A stretch of 64,000 nucleotides of DNA from Paenibacillus antri (GCF_005765165.1 NZ_VCIW01000029.1:1-64000), one strand, 5' to 3'; positions 50,114 to 59,831 are shown, counted from the first letter of the stretch. The notes: generated from the sequence alone by a model not told the origin. Numbers and translations are program-made.

Positions 50114-51164
50114 ACTCGTAGTCCTCGACGCGCCACTCGTCCTTCCAGTCGAGATACGCCATCTTCCCGTCGAACCGGAACGGCAGCCAGACGTAATCCG
50201 CCTTCGTCGTATCGACCGGCTGGAAGTGATCGACCGTCGGATCGAGTCCTCGGTTCGGATTGAAGATGCGATCGAACGCATCCGCCGCTTCTTCGTACGT
50301 CCTCGGGTTGCCCGGCGTATGTTCGGTCACCCAGCGGTCCGCCAACGCGATATACAGATCCTTCTTGTGCGGATGCTTGAATACGGAACAGATCTGGGAA
50401 CCGAAGGACGTTCTGGAGTCGTCGCCGACATGCGGATCGCCCAGCACCTCGAACGGACCGTGATACAGCTTGGAGCAAGCGACCTCGGACGGATTCGGGA
50501 AGTACCCGGTCGTGCCGGAGGTCACGAGATAATGCAAGCCGTCGCGGAAGAAATGCGCCGGCGCCTCCCGCACGTACGGCGGATGCGGCTGCGGGAAATG
50601 GGTGGAATAATATCCGGTGACATCCGTATAGTCGTCGGTTAAGTCCGCGCAAATCATCTCGCTGTGCACGCGTTCGAAGTAATAATACGCTTTGCCGTCG
50701 CTCGGATTGACGACCAAGTCGAAATCGCCGGCGCTCATGCCGAGCGGCTTGAGGCCGTCCCTTACCATCGTGTAAGGGCCTAGGATGTCGTCGGCGACCA
50801 GTACGGTCGACTTCTGAGAGGCGTCCGGCTGCATGATCTTCAGCCAGCAGACGTACTTTTTCGTAAATCGGTTATAAATGATGTGCGGGCGATCCACGAG
50901 CTTCGACGGATGCAGGGAGGATGCCGGATCGTCCGGCTCGGGCGGAATGATCAGCCCTCGATCCTCCCAGTTGTACAAATCCTTCGACGCGTAGCAGCGG
51001 ACGCCCCAGTGCCAGACGCCGCTGCCGGGCGCGGATTTTTCCTTGTTTTCGCCGTACCAATAGAAGGTGCCGTCGACATGAAGAATGGAGCCGCCGTGCG
51101 CATGAATTCGTTTGCCCTCCGTATCCAACCACGTTTGTCCCGGTCGAATGCTGCGATAAGTCAT
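50112..51164 (-). CDS. GH43-family glycoside hydrolase
   Basis: A 350-residue protein with five-bladed propeller features: HAHGGSILHVDGTFYWYGE in two parts near the N-terminus (with the family Asp), DFDLVVNPSDGKAYYYFE near residue 148, and EAPAHFFRDGLHYLVTSG further on with the likely acid Glu. It is closest in look to the GH43 branch with galactanase- or arabinanase-like members. No signal peptide is present. It is transcribed opposite to the importer genes and divergent from a LysR gene. GAGGGGGAC precedes the ATG. Specificity remains open. Confidence 0.82.
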   Translation of the reverse strand: MTYRSIRPGQTWLDTEGKRIHAHGGSILHVDGTFYWYGENKEKSAPGSGVWHWGVRCYASKDLYNWEDRGLIIPPEPDDPASSLHPSKLVDRPHIIYNRFTKKYVCWLKIMQPDASQKSTVLVADDILGPYTMVRDGLKPLGMSAGDFDLVVNPSDGKAYYYFERVHSEMICADLTDDYTDVTGYYSTHFPQPHPPYVREAPAHFFRDGLHYLVTSGTTGYFPNPSEVACSKLYHGPFEVLGDPHVGDDSRTSFGSQICSVFKHPHKKDLYIALADRWVTEHTPGNPRTYEEAADAFDRIFNPNRGLDPTVDHFQPVDTTKADYVWLPFRFDGKMAYLDWKDEWRVEDYE

Positions 51165-51366
51165 CGTTCCGTCCCCCTCGTATGATCCGTTATGCCGTAC
51201 TGCCGTTATGCAAAATCATCATAATACGGCGCCGGGCGGCTGTATATTTCACATTGTTTGGTTTTCTTTTCTTCTGTTTGGAAGGTGAGCGTTCTTGTTT
51301 CGATCCTCGGCGCGTGCTATTTTGAGGAGAAACGCGGTATTACCCGCAGCGAGGAGGTGGCGTCGA

Positions 51367-52269
51367 ATGACGATCCAGCAGCTGAAATACGCGATCGCCA
51401 TCGTGAAGCACGGCTCCATGAACGAGGCTGCCAGGCGGCTGTTCGTTTCTCAGCCGAGCTTATCGAATGCGATCAAGGAGTTGGAGGACGAGCTCGGCTT
51501 CGCGATTTTCGAGCGGTCCAACAAGGGGATCCGGCTGTCCGGCGACGGCGCGGAGTTTCTGCGATACGCTCGGCAGGTGGTCGAGCAGGCGGAGCTGCTG
51601 GAGAGCCGGTATTTGAATAAGAAACCGTCTCCCCAGCACTTCTCGGTTTCGACGCAGCATTACGCGTTCGCGGTGAACGCGTTCGTCAGTCTCGTGCAGG
51701 AGCACGGACAGGAGGAGTACGAGCTCTCGCTTCGGGAGACGAAGACGTACGACATTATCGAAGACGTGAAGAGCTTCCGGAGCGAGCTCGGCATCTTGTA
51801 TTTGAACGAGTTTAACGAGAAGGTCATCGAGAAGCTGCTGAGGGCCGCGAATTTGCAGTTCCACACGCTGTTCGTCGCGAGGCCGCACATCTTCATCAGC
51901 GTTCATAATCCGTTGGCCAAGCAGTCGATCGTCACGATCGACCAGTTAAGCCGATACCCGTATTTGTTTTTCGAGCAGGGAGAATACAACTCCTTCCATT
52001 TCTCGGAAGAGATTCTCAGCACGATGACCCATCCGAAGAGCATTCGCGTCAGCGACCGGGCGACGCTCTTCAACTTGTTGATCGGCCTGAACGGATACAC
52101 CATCTCGACCGGCGTGCTGAGCGCCGATCTGAACGGCAACGAGATTATCCCCGTTCCGCTGGATTGCGAAGAGACGATCCGCGTCGGGTGGATCGCGCAC
52201 CGGAACTCGTCGTTATCGACGCTCGGAGCGGCGTACGTCGAGTGTTTGAAGCGGGCGATCGCTCAATAA
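51367..52269 (+). CDS. LysR-family transcriptional regulator, MetR/MtaR-like role
   Basis: A 300-residue LysR regulator. The N-terminal winged helix has LKYAIAIVKHGSMNEAARRLF and VSQPSLSNAIKELEDELG, followed by a linker helix and a type 2 periplasmic-binding-like effector domain (about 92-295). It immediately precedes metE and a TATAG-N7-CTATA box, so it may activate metE in response to homocysteine or O-acetylserine-type effectors. ATG 51367 follows GGAGGTGG. An upstream frame extension of 24 residues is not LysR-like. Control of the divergent GH43 gene is less likely. Confidence 0.87.
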   Translation: MTIQQLKYAIAIVKHGSMNEAARRLFVSQPSLSNAIKELEDELGFAIFERSNKGIRLSGDGAEFLRYARQVVEQAELLESRYLNKKPSPQHFSVSTQHYAFAVNAFVSLVQEHGQEEYELSLRETKTYDIIEDVKSFRSELGILYLNEFNEKVIEKLLRAANLQFHTLFVARPHIFISVHNPLAKQSIVTIDQLSRYPYLFFEQGEYNSFHFSEEILSTMTHPKSIRVSDRATLFNLLIGLNGYTISTGVLSADLNGNEIIPVPLDCEETIRVGWIAHRNSSLSTLGAAYVECLKRAIAQ

Positions 52270-52278
52270 ACTCACCGT

Positions 52279-52295
52279 TATAGCTTTAGGCTATA
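52279..52295 (+). promoter_or_regulatory. LysR/MetR-type box upstream of metE
   Basis: TATAGC-TTTAG-GCTATA (52279-52295) is a perfect 17-bp dyad in the 111-bp gap before metE. It has the same outline as the streptococcal MetR/MtaR box, TATAG-N7-CTATA, found upstream of methionine genes. A further TATAGC starts at 52292 and ATAGC at 52303. No SAM riboswitch architecture fits in this gap. Confidence 0.6.
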
Positions 52296-52380
52296 GCTAG
52301 GAATAGCATTTAGCAGTTACCCGATCGCGGATCGGTCATGATACGTTGTTGGTAACAACCAGCAGAGGAGTTTGGGAATC

Positions 52381-54681
52381 ATGGCGAAGAGCGGCGCGTT
52401 AGGGTATCCGCGGATCGGCGCGGGCCGAGAGTGGAAGAAGGCGTTGGAGGCGTATTGGGCGGGGAAGCTGGAGGAGCCGGAATTTCACGCCCGGCTGCGG
52501 GAGATCCGGCTCGACCGGCTGCGGAAGCAGCGGCGGAAGGGCATCGATTTCATTGCGGTGAACGATTTCAGTTATTACGATCATGTGCTCGATACGGCCG
52601 CGATGTTCGGTCTCGTGCCGAGCCGCTTCCCGTACGAGGGCGGCGTCGTCCCGCTGTCGGCGTACTACGGCATGGCTCGGGGCACGGAAGACGCGGCGGC
52701 TTGCGAGATGACGAAGTGGTTTAATACCAACTACCACTACATCGTCCCCGAGCTGGACGGAGCGTCGCCGGCGCTGACGGAGAATAAGCCCCTTCTAGCG
52801 TACCGGGAAGCGAAGGAGTCGCTCGGCATCGAAGGCCGGCCCGTGCTCCTTGGTCCGCTCACCTTCCTGAAGCTGTCGAAGGGATACGCCCCCGAGGAGC
52901 TCGACCGGTGGCTCGACCGCCTTGTCCCGCTGTACGTGCAAGTGCTGCGGGAGTTGGAAGCGGAAGGCGTCGAATGGGTTCAGATCGACGAGCCGATCGT
53001 CGTCGCCGCGTTGGACGAAGCCGATACCGAGCGGTTGAAGTCGATCTATGCGACGTTCGCCGCTTCGGCCCCGAAGCTGAACGTCATGCTGCAGACGTAT
53101 TTCGAGTCGGTCGAGCGGTACGCCGATATCGTCGCGCTTCCGGTGCAGGGCATCGGACTCGACTTCGTGCACGGACGCTCCGGCAATCTGGCGGCGATGC
53201 GGGCGCACGGGTTTCCGGCGGACAAGACGTTGGGCGCGGGCGTCATCGACGGCCGAGGCATTTGGAAGACGCCGCTTCGCGACCGGCTCGCGCTGCTGGA
53301 TACGCTCGCCGACTTCGCGCCTCATGAACGGTTGGTGGTACAGACGTCCTGCAGCTTGCTGCATGTTCCGATCTCGGTCGAAGGGGAGACGCGCCTCCCC
53401 GCGGAGCTTCGGGACGCGCTGGCGTTCGCGGACGAGAAGCTGGACGAGCTCGCGCGCATAACGAAGGCGTTCTCCGGTCGGAGTCCGCAGGCGGAAGCGG
53501 GGCTGAGCGATTACGACCGCGCTTCCTCGGCGCTGGCGCTGTCCGGCGCGCGCCGCCGAACGGACGTGCGGCGGGCGGTGGCCGCGATTCGCGAAACCGA
53601 GGCGCGCCGGAGCCGGCCGTTCCCGGAACGTTACGCCGCGCAGCAAGCGAGGTGGCGACTGCCTCTGCTTCCTACGACGACGATCGGCAGCTTCCCGCAA
53701 TCCGCGGACGTCCGGCAGGCTCGGAGCCGATTTCGGAGCGGCGCGTGGAGCCGGGAACGGTACGAACGTTTCATTCGGGAGCAGATCGAGCGCTGGGTCA
53801 AGCTGCAGGAGGACATCGGGTTGGACGTGCTCGTACACGGCGAATTCGAACGCACCGACATGGTCGAGTTTTTCGGCGAGAAGCTCGAGGGATTCGCGTT
53901 TACGCAGAACGGTTGGGTGCAGTCCTACGGGTCGCGCTGCGTCAAGCCTCCGATCATCTACGGGGACGTGGCGTTCCGGCAGGCGATGACGGTCGAAGAG
54001 ACGACGTATGCCCAGTCGTTGACCGCACGCCCCGTGAAGGGGATGCTGACGGGGCCGATTACGATATTGAATTGGTCGTTCGTTCGCGACGATCTCGAGC
54101 GCAGGGAGGTCGCCTACCAACTGGCCTACGCGCTTCGGCAGGAGGTCGAGGCGCTCGAGCGGGCCGGGATCGGCATGATCCAAGTCGACGAGCCTGCGAT
54201 CCGGGAGGGGCTTCCGCTCAAAGCGAAGGACCGATCCGCCTACGCCGATTGGGCGGTCGAGGCGTTCCGCATAGTTACCTGCACCGTGAAGGACGAGACG
54301 CAAATCCACACGCATATGTGCTACTGCGAATTCCATCACATGATCGACGCGATCGAGGCGATGGACGCGGACGTCATCTCGATCGAGACGTCGCGAAGCC
54401 ATGGGGAGTTGATTCAAAGCTTCGAGACGAACACGTACGCGAAGGGGATCGGTCTAGGCGTATACGATATTCACAGCCCTCGCGTCCCGGCGGTCCGGGA
54501 GATGACGGATCTGATCGACCGCGCGCTGCGCGCGCTGGACCCCAAGCTGTTCTGGATCAACCCCGACTGCGGGTTGAAGACGAGAGGCCTCGAGGAGACG
54601 ATGGAGTCGCTGCGCCATATGATCGAAGCGGCGCGGATCGCCAGAGCGAAGTATGCGTCCGCGACCGCCTGGGGCGTCTGA
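52381..54681 (+). CDS. metE: cobalamin-independent methionine synthase MetE
   Basis: A 766-residue enzyme that transfers methyl from 5-methyltetrahydropteroyltri-glutamate to homocysteine, the last step of methionine synthesis. The N-terminal repeat barrel starts GYPRIGAGREWKKALEAYW. The C-terminal barrel has PLLPTTTIGSFPQ, the zinc site HTHMCYCEFH with His645 and Cys647, and NPDCGLKTRG with Cys730. Length is normal. ATG 52381 follows AGAGGAG; a TTG at 52372 is an alternative. The LysR gene and its box lie just upstream. Confidence 0.97.
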   Translation: MAKSGALGYPRIGAGREWKKALEAYWAGKLEEPEFHARLREIRLDRLRKQRRKGIDFIAVNDFSYYDHVLDTAAMFGLVPSRFPYEGGVVPLSAYYGMARGTEDAAACEMTKWFNTNYHYIVPELDGASPALTENKPLLAYREAKESLGIEGRPVLLGPLTFLKLSKGYAPEELDRWLDRLVPLYVQVLRELEAEGVEWVQIDEPIVVAALDEADTERLKSIYATFAASAPKLNVMLQTYFESVERYADIVALPVQGIGLDFVHGRSGNLAAMRAHGFPADKTLGAGVIDGRGIWKTPLRDRLALLDTLADFAPHERLVVQTSCSLLHVPISVEGETRLPAELRDALAFADEKLDELARITKAFSGRSPQAEAGLSDYDRASSALALSGARRRTDVRRAVAAIRETEARRSRPFPERYAAQQARWRLPLLPTTTIGSFPQSADVRQARSRFRSGAWSRERYERFIREQIERWVKLQEDIGLDVLVHGEFERTDMVEFFGEKLEGFAFTQNGWVQSYGSRCVKPPIIYGDVAFRQAMTVEETTYAQSLTARPVKGMLTGPITILNWSFVRDDLERREVAYQLAYALRQEVEALERAGIGMIQVDEPAIREGLPLKAKDRSAYADWAVEAFRIVTCTVKDETQIHTHMCYCEFHHMIDAIEAMDADVISIETSRSHGELIQSFETNTYAKGIGLGVYDIHSPRVPAVREMTDLIDRALRALDPKLFWINPDCGLKTRGLEETMESLRHMIEAARIARAKYASATAWGV

Positions 54682-54701
54682 TCCGCAATCCAAAAAGAAG
54701 A

Positions 54702-54756
54702 GACAAGGAATCCAAAGAAAACGTCGTATACACAAGTTCCGCCCCCTCTTTATAAT
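54702..54756 (+). promoter_or_regulatory. promoter with shared bipartite activator element (copy 1)
   Basis: GACAAGGAATCCAAAGA (54702-54718) is followed after 8 nt by TATACAC (54727-54733) and after 32 nt in total by the -10 TATAAT (54751-54756). The same two blocks with the same 8-nt gap occur at 59895-59926 before the importer operon. There is no -35. The arrangement suits a tandem-half-site AraC-type activator such as the YesN protein encoded at 58182. Confidence 0.6.
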
Positions 54757-54795
54757 GAAGACACCACAAGATCTTTAGCGAAAAGGGGAGTCTCC

Positions 54796-56349
54796 ATGCC
54801 GATCAATGAGACACTAGTAACGGAAGCGGAACGTCTGACGCCGAAGCTTCGGGAAGCCGAGATCGCGCCTCGCGCTCTGGTCGACGCCGTCCCCGATCCG
54901 GACGCGTTCCAAGGCTGGCGCATGGAGCCGGCGGGCGACTACGAAGGCCTCTCCGGACGCGCGTTCGGGAAGGGCGAGAGCTTCGTCTTGGACTTCGGCG
55001 ACCACCAGGTCGGCTACGTCTCGTTCGCCGCGGAAGCGGTCGGCAGCCCGCCGGACGCGCCGCTGAAGCTGAAGCTCGTCTTCGGCGAGATGCCGTGCGA
55101 GATCGGAGAGAATTTCGCCGAATACGACGGATGGCTGAGCAGCTCCTGGCTGCAGGAGGAGACGATGTACCTCGACGTCCTGCCGGCCGCCGTGACGCTG
55201 CCGAGAAGGTATTGCTTCCGATATATGAAAGTCACGGTCGTCGACGCTTCGCCGAAATACCGGGCGCGGTTCGCGGACTTCCGATGCGCGGCGGTCACGT
55301 CGGCCGACGTCTCGAACGTGCCGCCGCTTCCGGACGGCGTGCCGGACGATCTGGCCGCGATGGACAGGATCGCGGTCAAGACGTTGCAGGATTGCATGCA
55401 GACGGTGTACGAGGACGGTCCGAAGCGGGACCGCCGGCTGTGGATCGGCGACCTGCGGCTGCAGGCGCAGGCGAACTACGTCACTTTCCGAGATCGGGAC
55501 GTGGTGAAGCGGTGCTTGTACTTATTCGGCGGCATGCCGCTCGAGAGCGGGGCGGTCGGCGCCTGCGTCTTCGAGAAGCCGCATCCGCATGTCGACGATA
55601 CGCGGCTGTACGACTACTCCCTGTTTTTCGTCGCGACGCTGCACGATTATTACGAGGCGACCGGCGACCGCGAAGCGCTGGCGGCGCTGTGGCCGATCGC
55701 CTTGCGGCAGCTGAAGCTTGGCGCGGAACGGCTGGACGAGCGCGGCGTCGTGACGGACGACCCGTCCTGGTGGTGCTTCATCGACTGGCAGGGCGATCTG
55801 AATAAGCAGGCATCCGCGCAGGCGGTGCTGATTTATTGCTTGAAGCGGGGGCTCGCGCTCGCGGAAGCGGCCGGCGACGGCGAAGCGGCCGCTTGGATCT
55901 CGGAGACGACGCATCTTGCGTCGGAGGCGGCGATGTCCCGCCTCTGGGATGCCGAACAGGGCGTCTTCGTCAGCGGTGCGGACGCGCAAGTGTCGTGGGC
56001 GTCGCAGGTATGGATGACGCTGGGCGGGGTGCTTGCGCCTGCGGAAGCGTCGGCGTTGTTCGACCGCTTGTTCGCGAACCCGCCCGAAGTCGGCATGAAC
56101 ACGCCGTACATGTACCACCATTACATCGAAGCGTTGTTCGAATGCGGCAAGTCGGACAAGGCTTGGGCGGAGATGCGGGCGTATTGGGGCGAGATGATGC
56201 GGGACGGGGCGGACACGTTCTGGGAGCTGTATAACCCGAACGACAAGAAATTTTCCCCGTACGGCAGCAATCTGATCAACAGCTACTGCCACGCCTGGAG
56301 CTGCACGCCGACGTATTTCATCCGCAAGTACTGGAACCGAACGAAATAA
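54796..56349 (+). CDS. GH78-related (alpha-L-rhamnosidase-like) enzyme
   Basis: A 517-residue cytoplasmic protein, shorter than the GH78 enzyme at 41408. A beta domain of about 180 residues is followed by an (alpha/alpha)6 barrel with EDGPKRDRRLWIGDLRLQ, where the KRDRR-W-GD block matches the other copy, then WWCFIDWQGDLNKQASAQAV and FWELYNPNDKKFSPYG. C-terminal beta modules are missing, so it may be a distinct subfamily. GGGGAG precedes the ATG. It is expressed from a promoter that shares an element with the importer at 60004. Confidence 0.78.
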   Translation: MPINETLVTEAERLTPKLREAEIAPRALVDAVPDPDAFQGWRMEPAGDYEGLSGRAFGKGESFVLDFGDHQVGYVSFAAEAVGSPPDAPLKLKLVFGEMPCEIGENFAEYDGWLSSSWLQEETMYLDVLPAAVTLPRRYCFRYMKVTVVDASPKYRARFADFRCAAVTSADVSNVPPLPDGVPDDLAAMDRIAVKTLQDCMQTVYEDGPKRDRRLWIGDLRLQAQANYVTFRDRDVVKRCLYLFGGMPLESGAVGACVFEKPHPHVDDTRLYDYSLFFVATLHDYYEATGDREALAALWPIALRQLKLGAERLDERGVVTDDPSWWCFIDWQGDLNKQASAQAVLIYCLKRGLALAEAAGDGEAAAWISETTHLASEAAMSRLWDAEQGVFVSGADAQVSWASQVWMTLGGVLAPAEASALFDRLFANPPEVGMNTPYMYHHYIEALFECGKSDKAWAEMRAYWGEMMRDGADTFWELYNPNDKKFSPYGSNLINSYCHAWSCTPTYFIRKYWNRTK

Positions 56350-56361
56350 AGGAAGTTCCGG

Positions 56362-56392
56362 CCCAAAACCCGACGCGGGGTTGGGTCTTTTT
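56362..56392 (+). terminator. Rho-independent terminator after the GH78-related gene
   Basis: CCCAAAACCC (from 56362) pairs with GGGTT and GGG (to about 56385), followed by TCTTTTT. Moderate stem, good U-run. Confidence 0.7.
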
Positions 56393-56433
56393 CCGCTTCT
56401 ATAGATTCGATAAGGAAAGGGCGTATTCGCAGC

Positions 56434-58185
56434 ATGCAACTCGCGTTCCGATGGCTGAAGTCTTTGCGCATCTTCCCGAAGCTCGTCCTCGCCTTCCTGC
56501 TCGCGTTAGGGCCGATCTATTACATCGGCTTGACGATGAACCGTTCGGGAGCGGAGCATGTGCGGGCGGAAATCGGGAATTCGCTCATGTCCCGCGTAAA
56601 TTTATATACCGAAATTTTGGACGTCGACTTCGACCGCACGATCCGCCTCATGCAAGAGTTCGTCAACGACGTCGACCTGCTCGAGCTGAGCGTCGCGCAC
56701 GAGGTCATGACGGACATCGAGCGGACGGAGGCGGTGCTGCGCGTGAAGCATCGGATCGACCTGCTTCGCCAATCGAGCGTCTTCGTCCGGAGCGCTTTCG
56801 CGATGATTCCGTCGCTCGACCGGACGATCTCCTCCGAAGTGACGGCCATTACCGAGCTGGAGCGGGATCAGCTCGAGGCGCTGCTCCAAATCAAGAACCT
56901 ATACGAATCTCCGTTCCTCGAATGGAACGGCCGCCTCTTCATCAGCGTGCCGTATCCGGATGCGGGCACGGCGAAGACGCCGCTGTTCGTCGTCGCGGTC
57001 GAGGTGTCCAAGGCCGAGCTGACGAAAGCGCTCGAGCGGTTTACGAGCGAGGGCGGCGGCGCCGTGCTGACGGGCCGGCGCATCCCGTGGACGGTCGACG
57101 GCGGGCTCGAGGCGGATCGGGCGCAGGCGCTCCGGAAGGAGCTGGAGCGGCTCGGCGTCTCCGCCTCCGGCGAGGCGCGGACCGTTACGGTCGGCGGCGT
57201 CTCTTACTTGCTTTCCCAGCAAGCGTCCGACCGGCTGGACGTCACGATGAGCATGTTCGTGCCGTCGGAGCAGATCGAAGCGCCGCTTCGCGATTCCCAG
57301 CGCTGGCTCATCGTGTTGTCGGCGGCGTCCGTCGCGTTGGTGATCACCTTTTCCTACAGCATCTATCGTATGATCCATCGCCCCTTGAAGTCGTTCATGC
57401 AAGCGTTCCGCAGGCTCGAGCAGGGCAACTTCAACGTCGAGCTGCGCTATTCGTTCCAGGACGAGTTCGGCTATCTCTACGATCAATTCAACGCGACCGT
57501 ACGGCAGCTGAACGTCCTCGTCCACGAAGTGTACGAGCAGCAGTACCGCGCCCGGCTGTCCGAGCTGCGCCATCTGCAGTCTCAGATCAATCCGCACTTC
57601 TTGTACAATACATACTTCTTGTTGTATCGGATGGCGCAGCGCAAAGACTTCGATAACGTCGTGCCGCTGACGAAGCATCTCGGCGAATATTTCCAATACA
57701 TTACCCGCGACGGCATGGACGAGGTGCCGTACGAGGCGGAGGCCGCGCACGCCAAGACTTATATGGATATCCAGTCGATTCGGTTCGAGGATCGCATCCA
57801 AGCCGCGTTCGAGCCGTTGCCCGAGGGGGCGGGCGCCGTCCTCGTGCCGAGACTCGTGCTGCAGCCGATCATCGAGAACGCGTACAAGCATGCCCTCGAG
57901 AAAAAGGAAAGCGACGCCCGACTCGTCGTCGTCACGGAGTTGATCGACGACGTCTTGCGCGTCAAGGTGATAGACAACGGCGATCGGATGACGCCGGAGC
58001 TCGCCGAGGAGCTGCAAGCGATGCTGGATCGATCGGACGACGCGATCGAGACGACGGGACTCGTTAACGTGCACCGCCGGCTTCGGATCAAATACGGCGA
58101 GAACGCGGGGCTCCGGCTCCGTCCCGCCGAACCGCAAGGATTAAGCGTGGAAATGAGAATCCCCTGGGAGGAGAACGCCGGATGA
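56434..58185 (+). CDS. YesM-type sensor histidine kinase
   Basis: A 583-residue kinase. First membrane helix at about residues 14-33, an extracytoplasmic domain of about 250 residues, a second helix at about 288-310, then HAMP. The acceptor is His388 in NPHFLYNTYFLLYRM. The HATPase has LVLQPIIENAYKHALEKKE and VKVIDNGDRMTPEL; the second glycine box is reduced. It overlaps the regulator gene by ATGA. Its expected partners are the importer at 60004 and the GH78-related gene. Confidence 0.92.
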   Translation: MQLAFRWLKSLRIFPKLVLAFLLALGPIYYIGLTMNRSGAEHVRAEIGNSLMSRVNLYTEILDVDFDRTIRLMQEFVNDVDLLELSVAHEVMTDIERTEAVLRVKHRIDLLRQSSVFVRSAFAMIPSLDRTISSEVTAITELERDQLEALLQIKNLYESPFLEWNGRLFISVPYPDAGTAKTPLFVVAVEVSKAELTKALERFTSEGGGAVLTGRRIPWTVDGGLEADRAQALRKELERLGVSASGEARTVTVGGVSYLLSQQASDRLDVTMSMFVPSEQIEAPLRDSQRWLIVLSAASVALVITFSYSIYRMIHRPLKSFMQAFRRLEQGNFNVELRYSFQDEFGYLYDQFNATVRQLNVLVHEVYEQQYRARLSELRHLQSQINPHFLYNTYFLLYRMAQRKDFDNVVPLTKHLGEYFQYITRDGMDEVPYEAEAAHAKTYMDIQSIRFEDRIQAAFEPLPEGAGAVLVPRLVLQPIIENAYKHALEKKESDARLVVVTELIDDVLRVKVIDNGDRMTPELAEELQAMLDRSDDAIETTGLVNVHRRLRIKYGENAGLRLRPAEPQGLSVEMRIPWEENAG

Positions 58186-59831
58186 TCAAGCTGCTGATCG
58201 TAGACGACGAGCCGTACACGGTCGACGGGCTATACGATATGCTATCCGAGATCGAGGAATTTCCTTTAGAGCTCTACACCGCTACTTCCGCGAAGGACGC
58301 GATCGGGCGGCTGACTCGGACGCGGATGGATATCGTCATCAGCGATATTCAGATGCCGGGCATGGACGGCCTCGAGCTGCAGCGGTGGATCGCGAGCCGT
58401 TGGCCGCGGTGCAAGGTGATCTTCCTGACGGGCTACGGCCATATTCAATACGCGCAGCAGGCCATACGGGGCGGCGGGGTCGACTATATCCTGAAGACGG
58501 AGGGCGACGAGGCGATCGTGCGCAGCGTCCGCGCCGCCATCGAAGCGATCCGCGAGGAAGCGGAGAACGACCGATTCCTGCTGCGCGCGAAGACGCAGCT
58601 GCAGCATGCGCTGCCGGTGCTGCGGAAGGAATGGTTTTACGAGCTGACGGACCCGAAGACGGGCGCGCATGCGCCGAGTCCCGCGAAGCTCGAGCAATTG
58701 AGAAGCGACCTGTCGGCGGAGGAGCCGGCCTTGCTCGTCGGCGGACGCGTCGACCGTTGGAGGGAAGACGACGGCTTCGCGGAGCAAGCGTTGTTGATGT
58801 ACGCGATCCAGAACATTTCGGAGGAATACCTGTCGCAGGTGCGCTTGCTGCCGATTCTGCTCGAGGGGGGCGAATTCGCGTGGCTCATCCAACCGAGACC
58901 GGAAACCGACGCCGCGGAAGCCGACGCCATGGAGCCGGCCGTTCCGGACAAGGACGTCTGGGAGGACACGCTTCGCTATGCGCTGGCGACGATGGAGAGC
59001 GTGCAGGCCGCTTGCCGCGACGTCCTCAAGCTGCCGGTCTCGTTGGTGTGCGCCGGGTCGCCGGAGCCATGGAGCCGCATGGCTGCGGCGTACGGCCGAA
59101 TGAAGCGGACGATGATCCTAGGTCTCGGAAGCGGGGAAGAGATGCTCATTTCCTCCTGCGCCGAAGAGGAAAGCTCCGGCGGCTCCGACCGGTATCGCCG
59201 AAGCGTCGCGGAGCTGGAGCGATGTCTCGAGGCGAACGACGAGGCAGAGTTTCGCCGCGTCGCGGAAGACGTATTCCGCGGCTTGCCGAACCGCTTCGGC
59301 CTGTACGCCCAGGCGTACTTCAGCGTCGCCGTCCTGCTGCTCGAGCAGCAGAACAAGCTGGAGGCGCACCTGGACGAGCCGTCGACGTCGGCGTCCGTCC
59401 AAGAGCTGCAAAGCTTACTGGACCTATCGGCGCACCGGTCGAAGGAAGAGGCGCTCCGCGCGCTGCTGTCGACCGCGGAGAAGCTGTTCGCCCGCCGCAA
59501 GTCGATGCAGGACGAGCGCACGCATCGCGTGATCGGGAAGCTCAACCACTATATCCGAGACCACCTGTCGGAGGACCTGTCGCTCGATACGCTCGCGGAT
59601 CTCGTCTTCATGAACGCGTCGTATTTATCTAATCTGTATAAACAATACACAGGGAAAAACATCTCGGATACGATTACCGAGCAACGGATCGAGAAGGCGA
59701 AGGAGCTGCTGCTGCACACGCCTTATAAAATTCACGAAGTGGCGGAGCGGATGGGCTTCGGCACGGCGGCGTATTTCACGAGATACTTCAAGCGGCATGT
59801 GGGCGTCACGCCGCAGGAGTTCCGCGGCTGA
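58182..59831 (+). CDS. YesN-type response regulator with AraC DNA-binding domain
   Basis: A 549-residue regulator, the longest of the three here. The receiver domain has VDDEPYTVDGLY, Asp55 in IVISDIQMPG and FLTGYGHIQYAQ. A central region of about 300 residues of variable helices follows. The AraC domain at the C-terminus has LSLDTLADLVFMNASYLSNLY and VAERMGFGTAAYFTRYFKRHVG. The ATG overlaps the kinase stop. It is the best candidate for binding the element shared by the promoters at 54702 and 59895. Confidence 0.93.
   Translation: MIKLLIVDDEPYTVDGLYDMLSEIEEFPLELYTATSAKDAIGRLTRTRMDIVISDIQMPGMDGLELQRWIASRWPRCKVIFLTGYGHIQYAQQAIRGGGVDYILKTEGDEAIVRSVRAAIEAIREEAENDRFLLRAKTQLQHALPVLRKEWFYELTDPKTGAHAPSPAKLEQLRSDLSAEEPALLVGGRVDRWREDDGFAEQALLMYAIQNISEEYLSQVRLLPILLEGGEFAWLIQPRPETDAAEADAMEPAVPDKDVWEDTLRYALATMESVQAACRDVLKLPVSLVCAGSPEPWSRMAAAYGRMKRTMILGLGSGEEMLISSCAEEESSGGSDRYRRSVAELERCLEANDEAEFRRVAEDVFRGLPNRFGLYAQAYFSVAVLLLEQQNKLEAHLDEPSTSASVQELQSLLDLSAHRSKEEALRALLSTAEKLFARRKSMQDERTHRVIGKLNHYIRDHLSEDLSLDTLADLVFMNASYLSNLYKQYTGKNISDTITEQRIEKAKELLLHTPYKIHEVAERMGFGTAAYFTRYFKRHVGVTPQEFRG

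Noticed and set aside
52270-52380. SAM (S-box) riboswitch or T-box before metE
   Set aside because: Only 111 bp are available, with no four-way junction pattern, no specifier or antiterminator and no terminator with U-run; the visible signal is a protein-type dyad.
52795-54417. 540-codon antisense frame inside metE
   Set aside because: Long antisense frames are common opposite high-GC genes; metE is full length with all zinc ligands, and the antisense product is Arg/Leu/Asp-rich with no domain.
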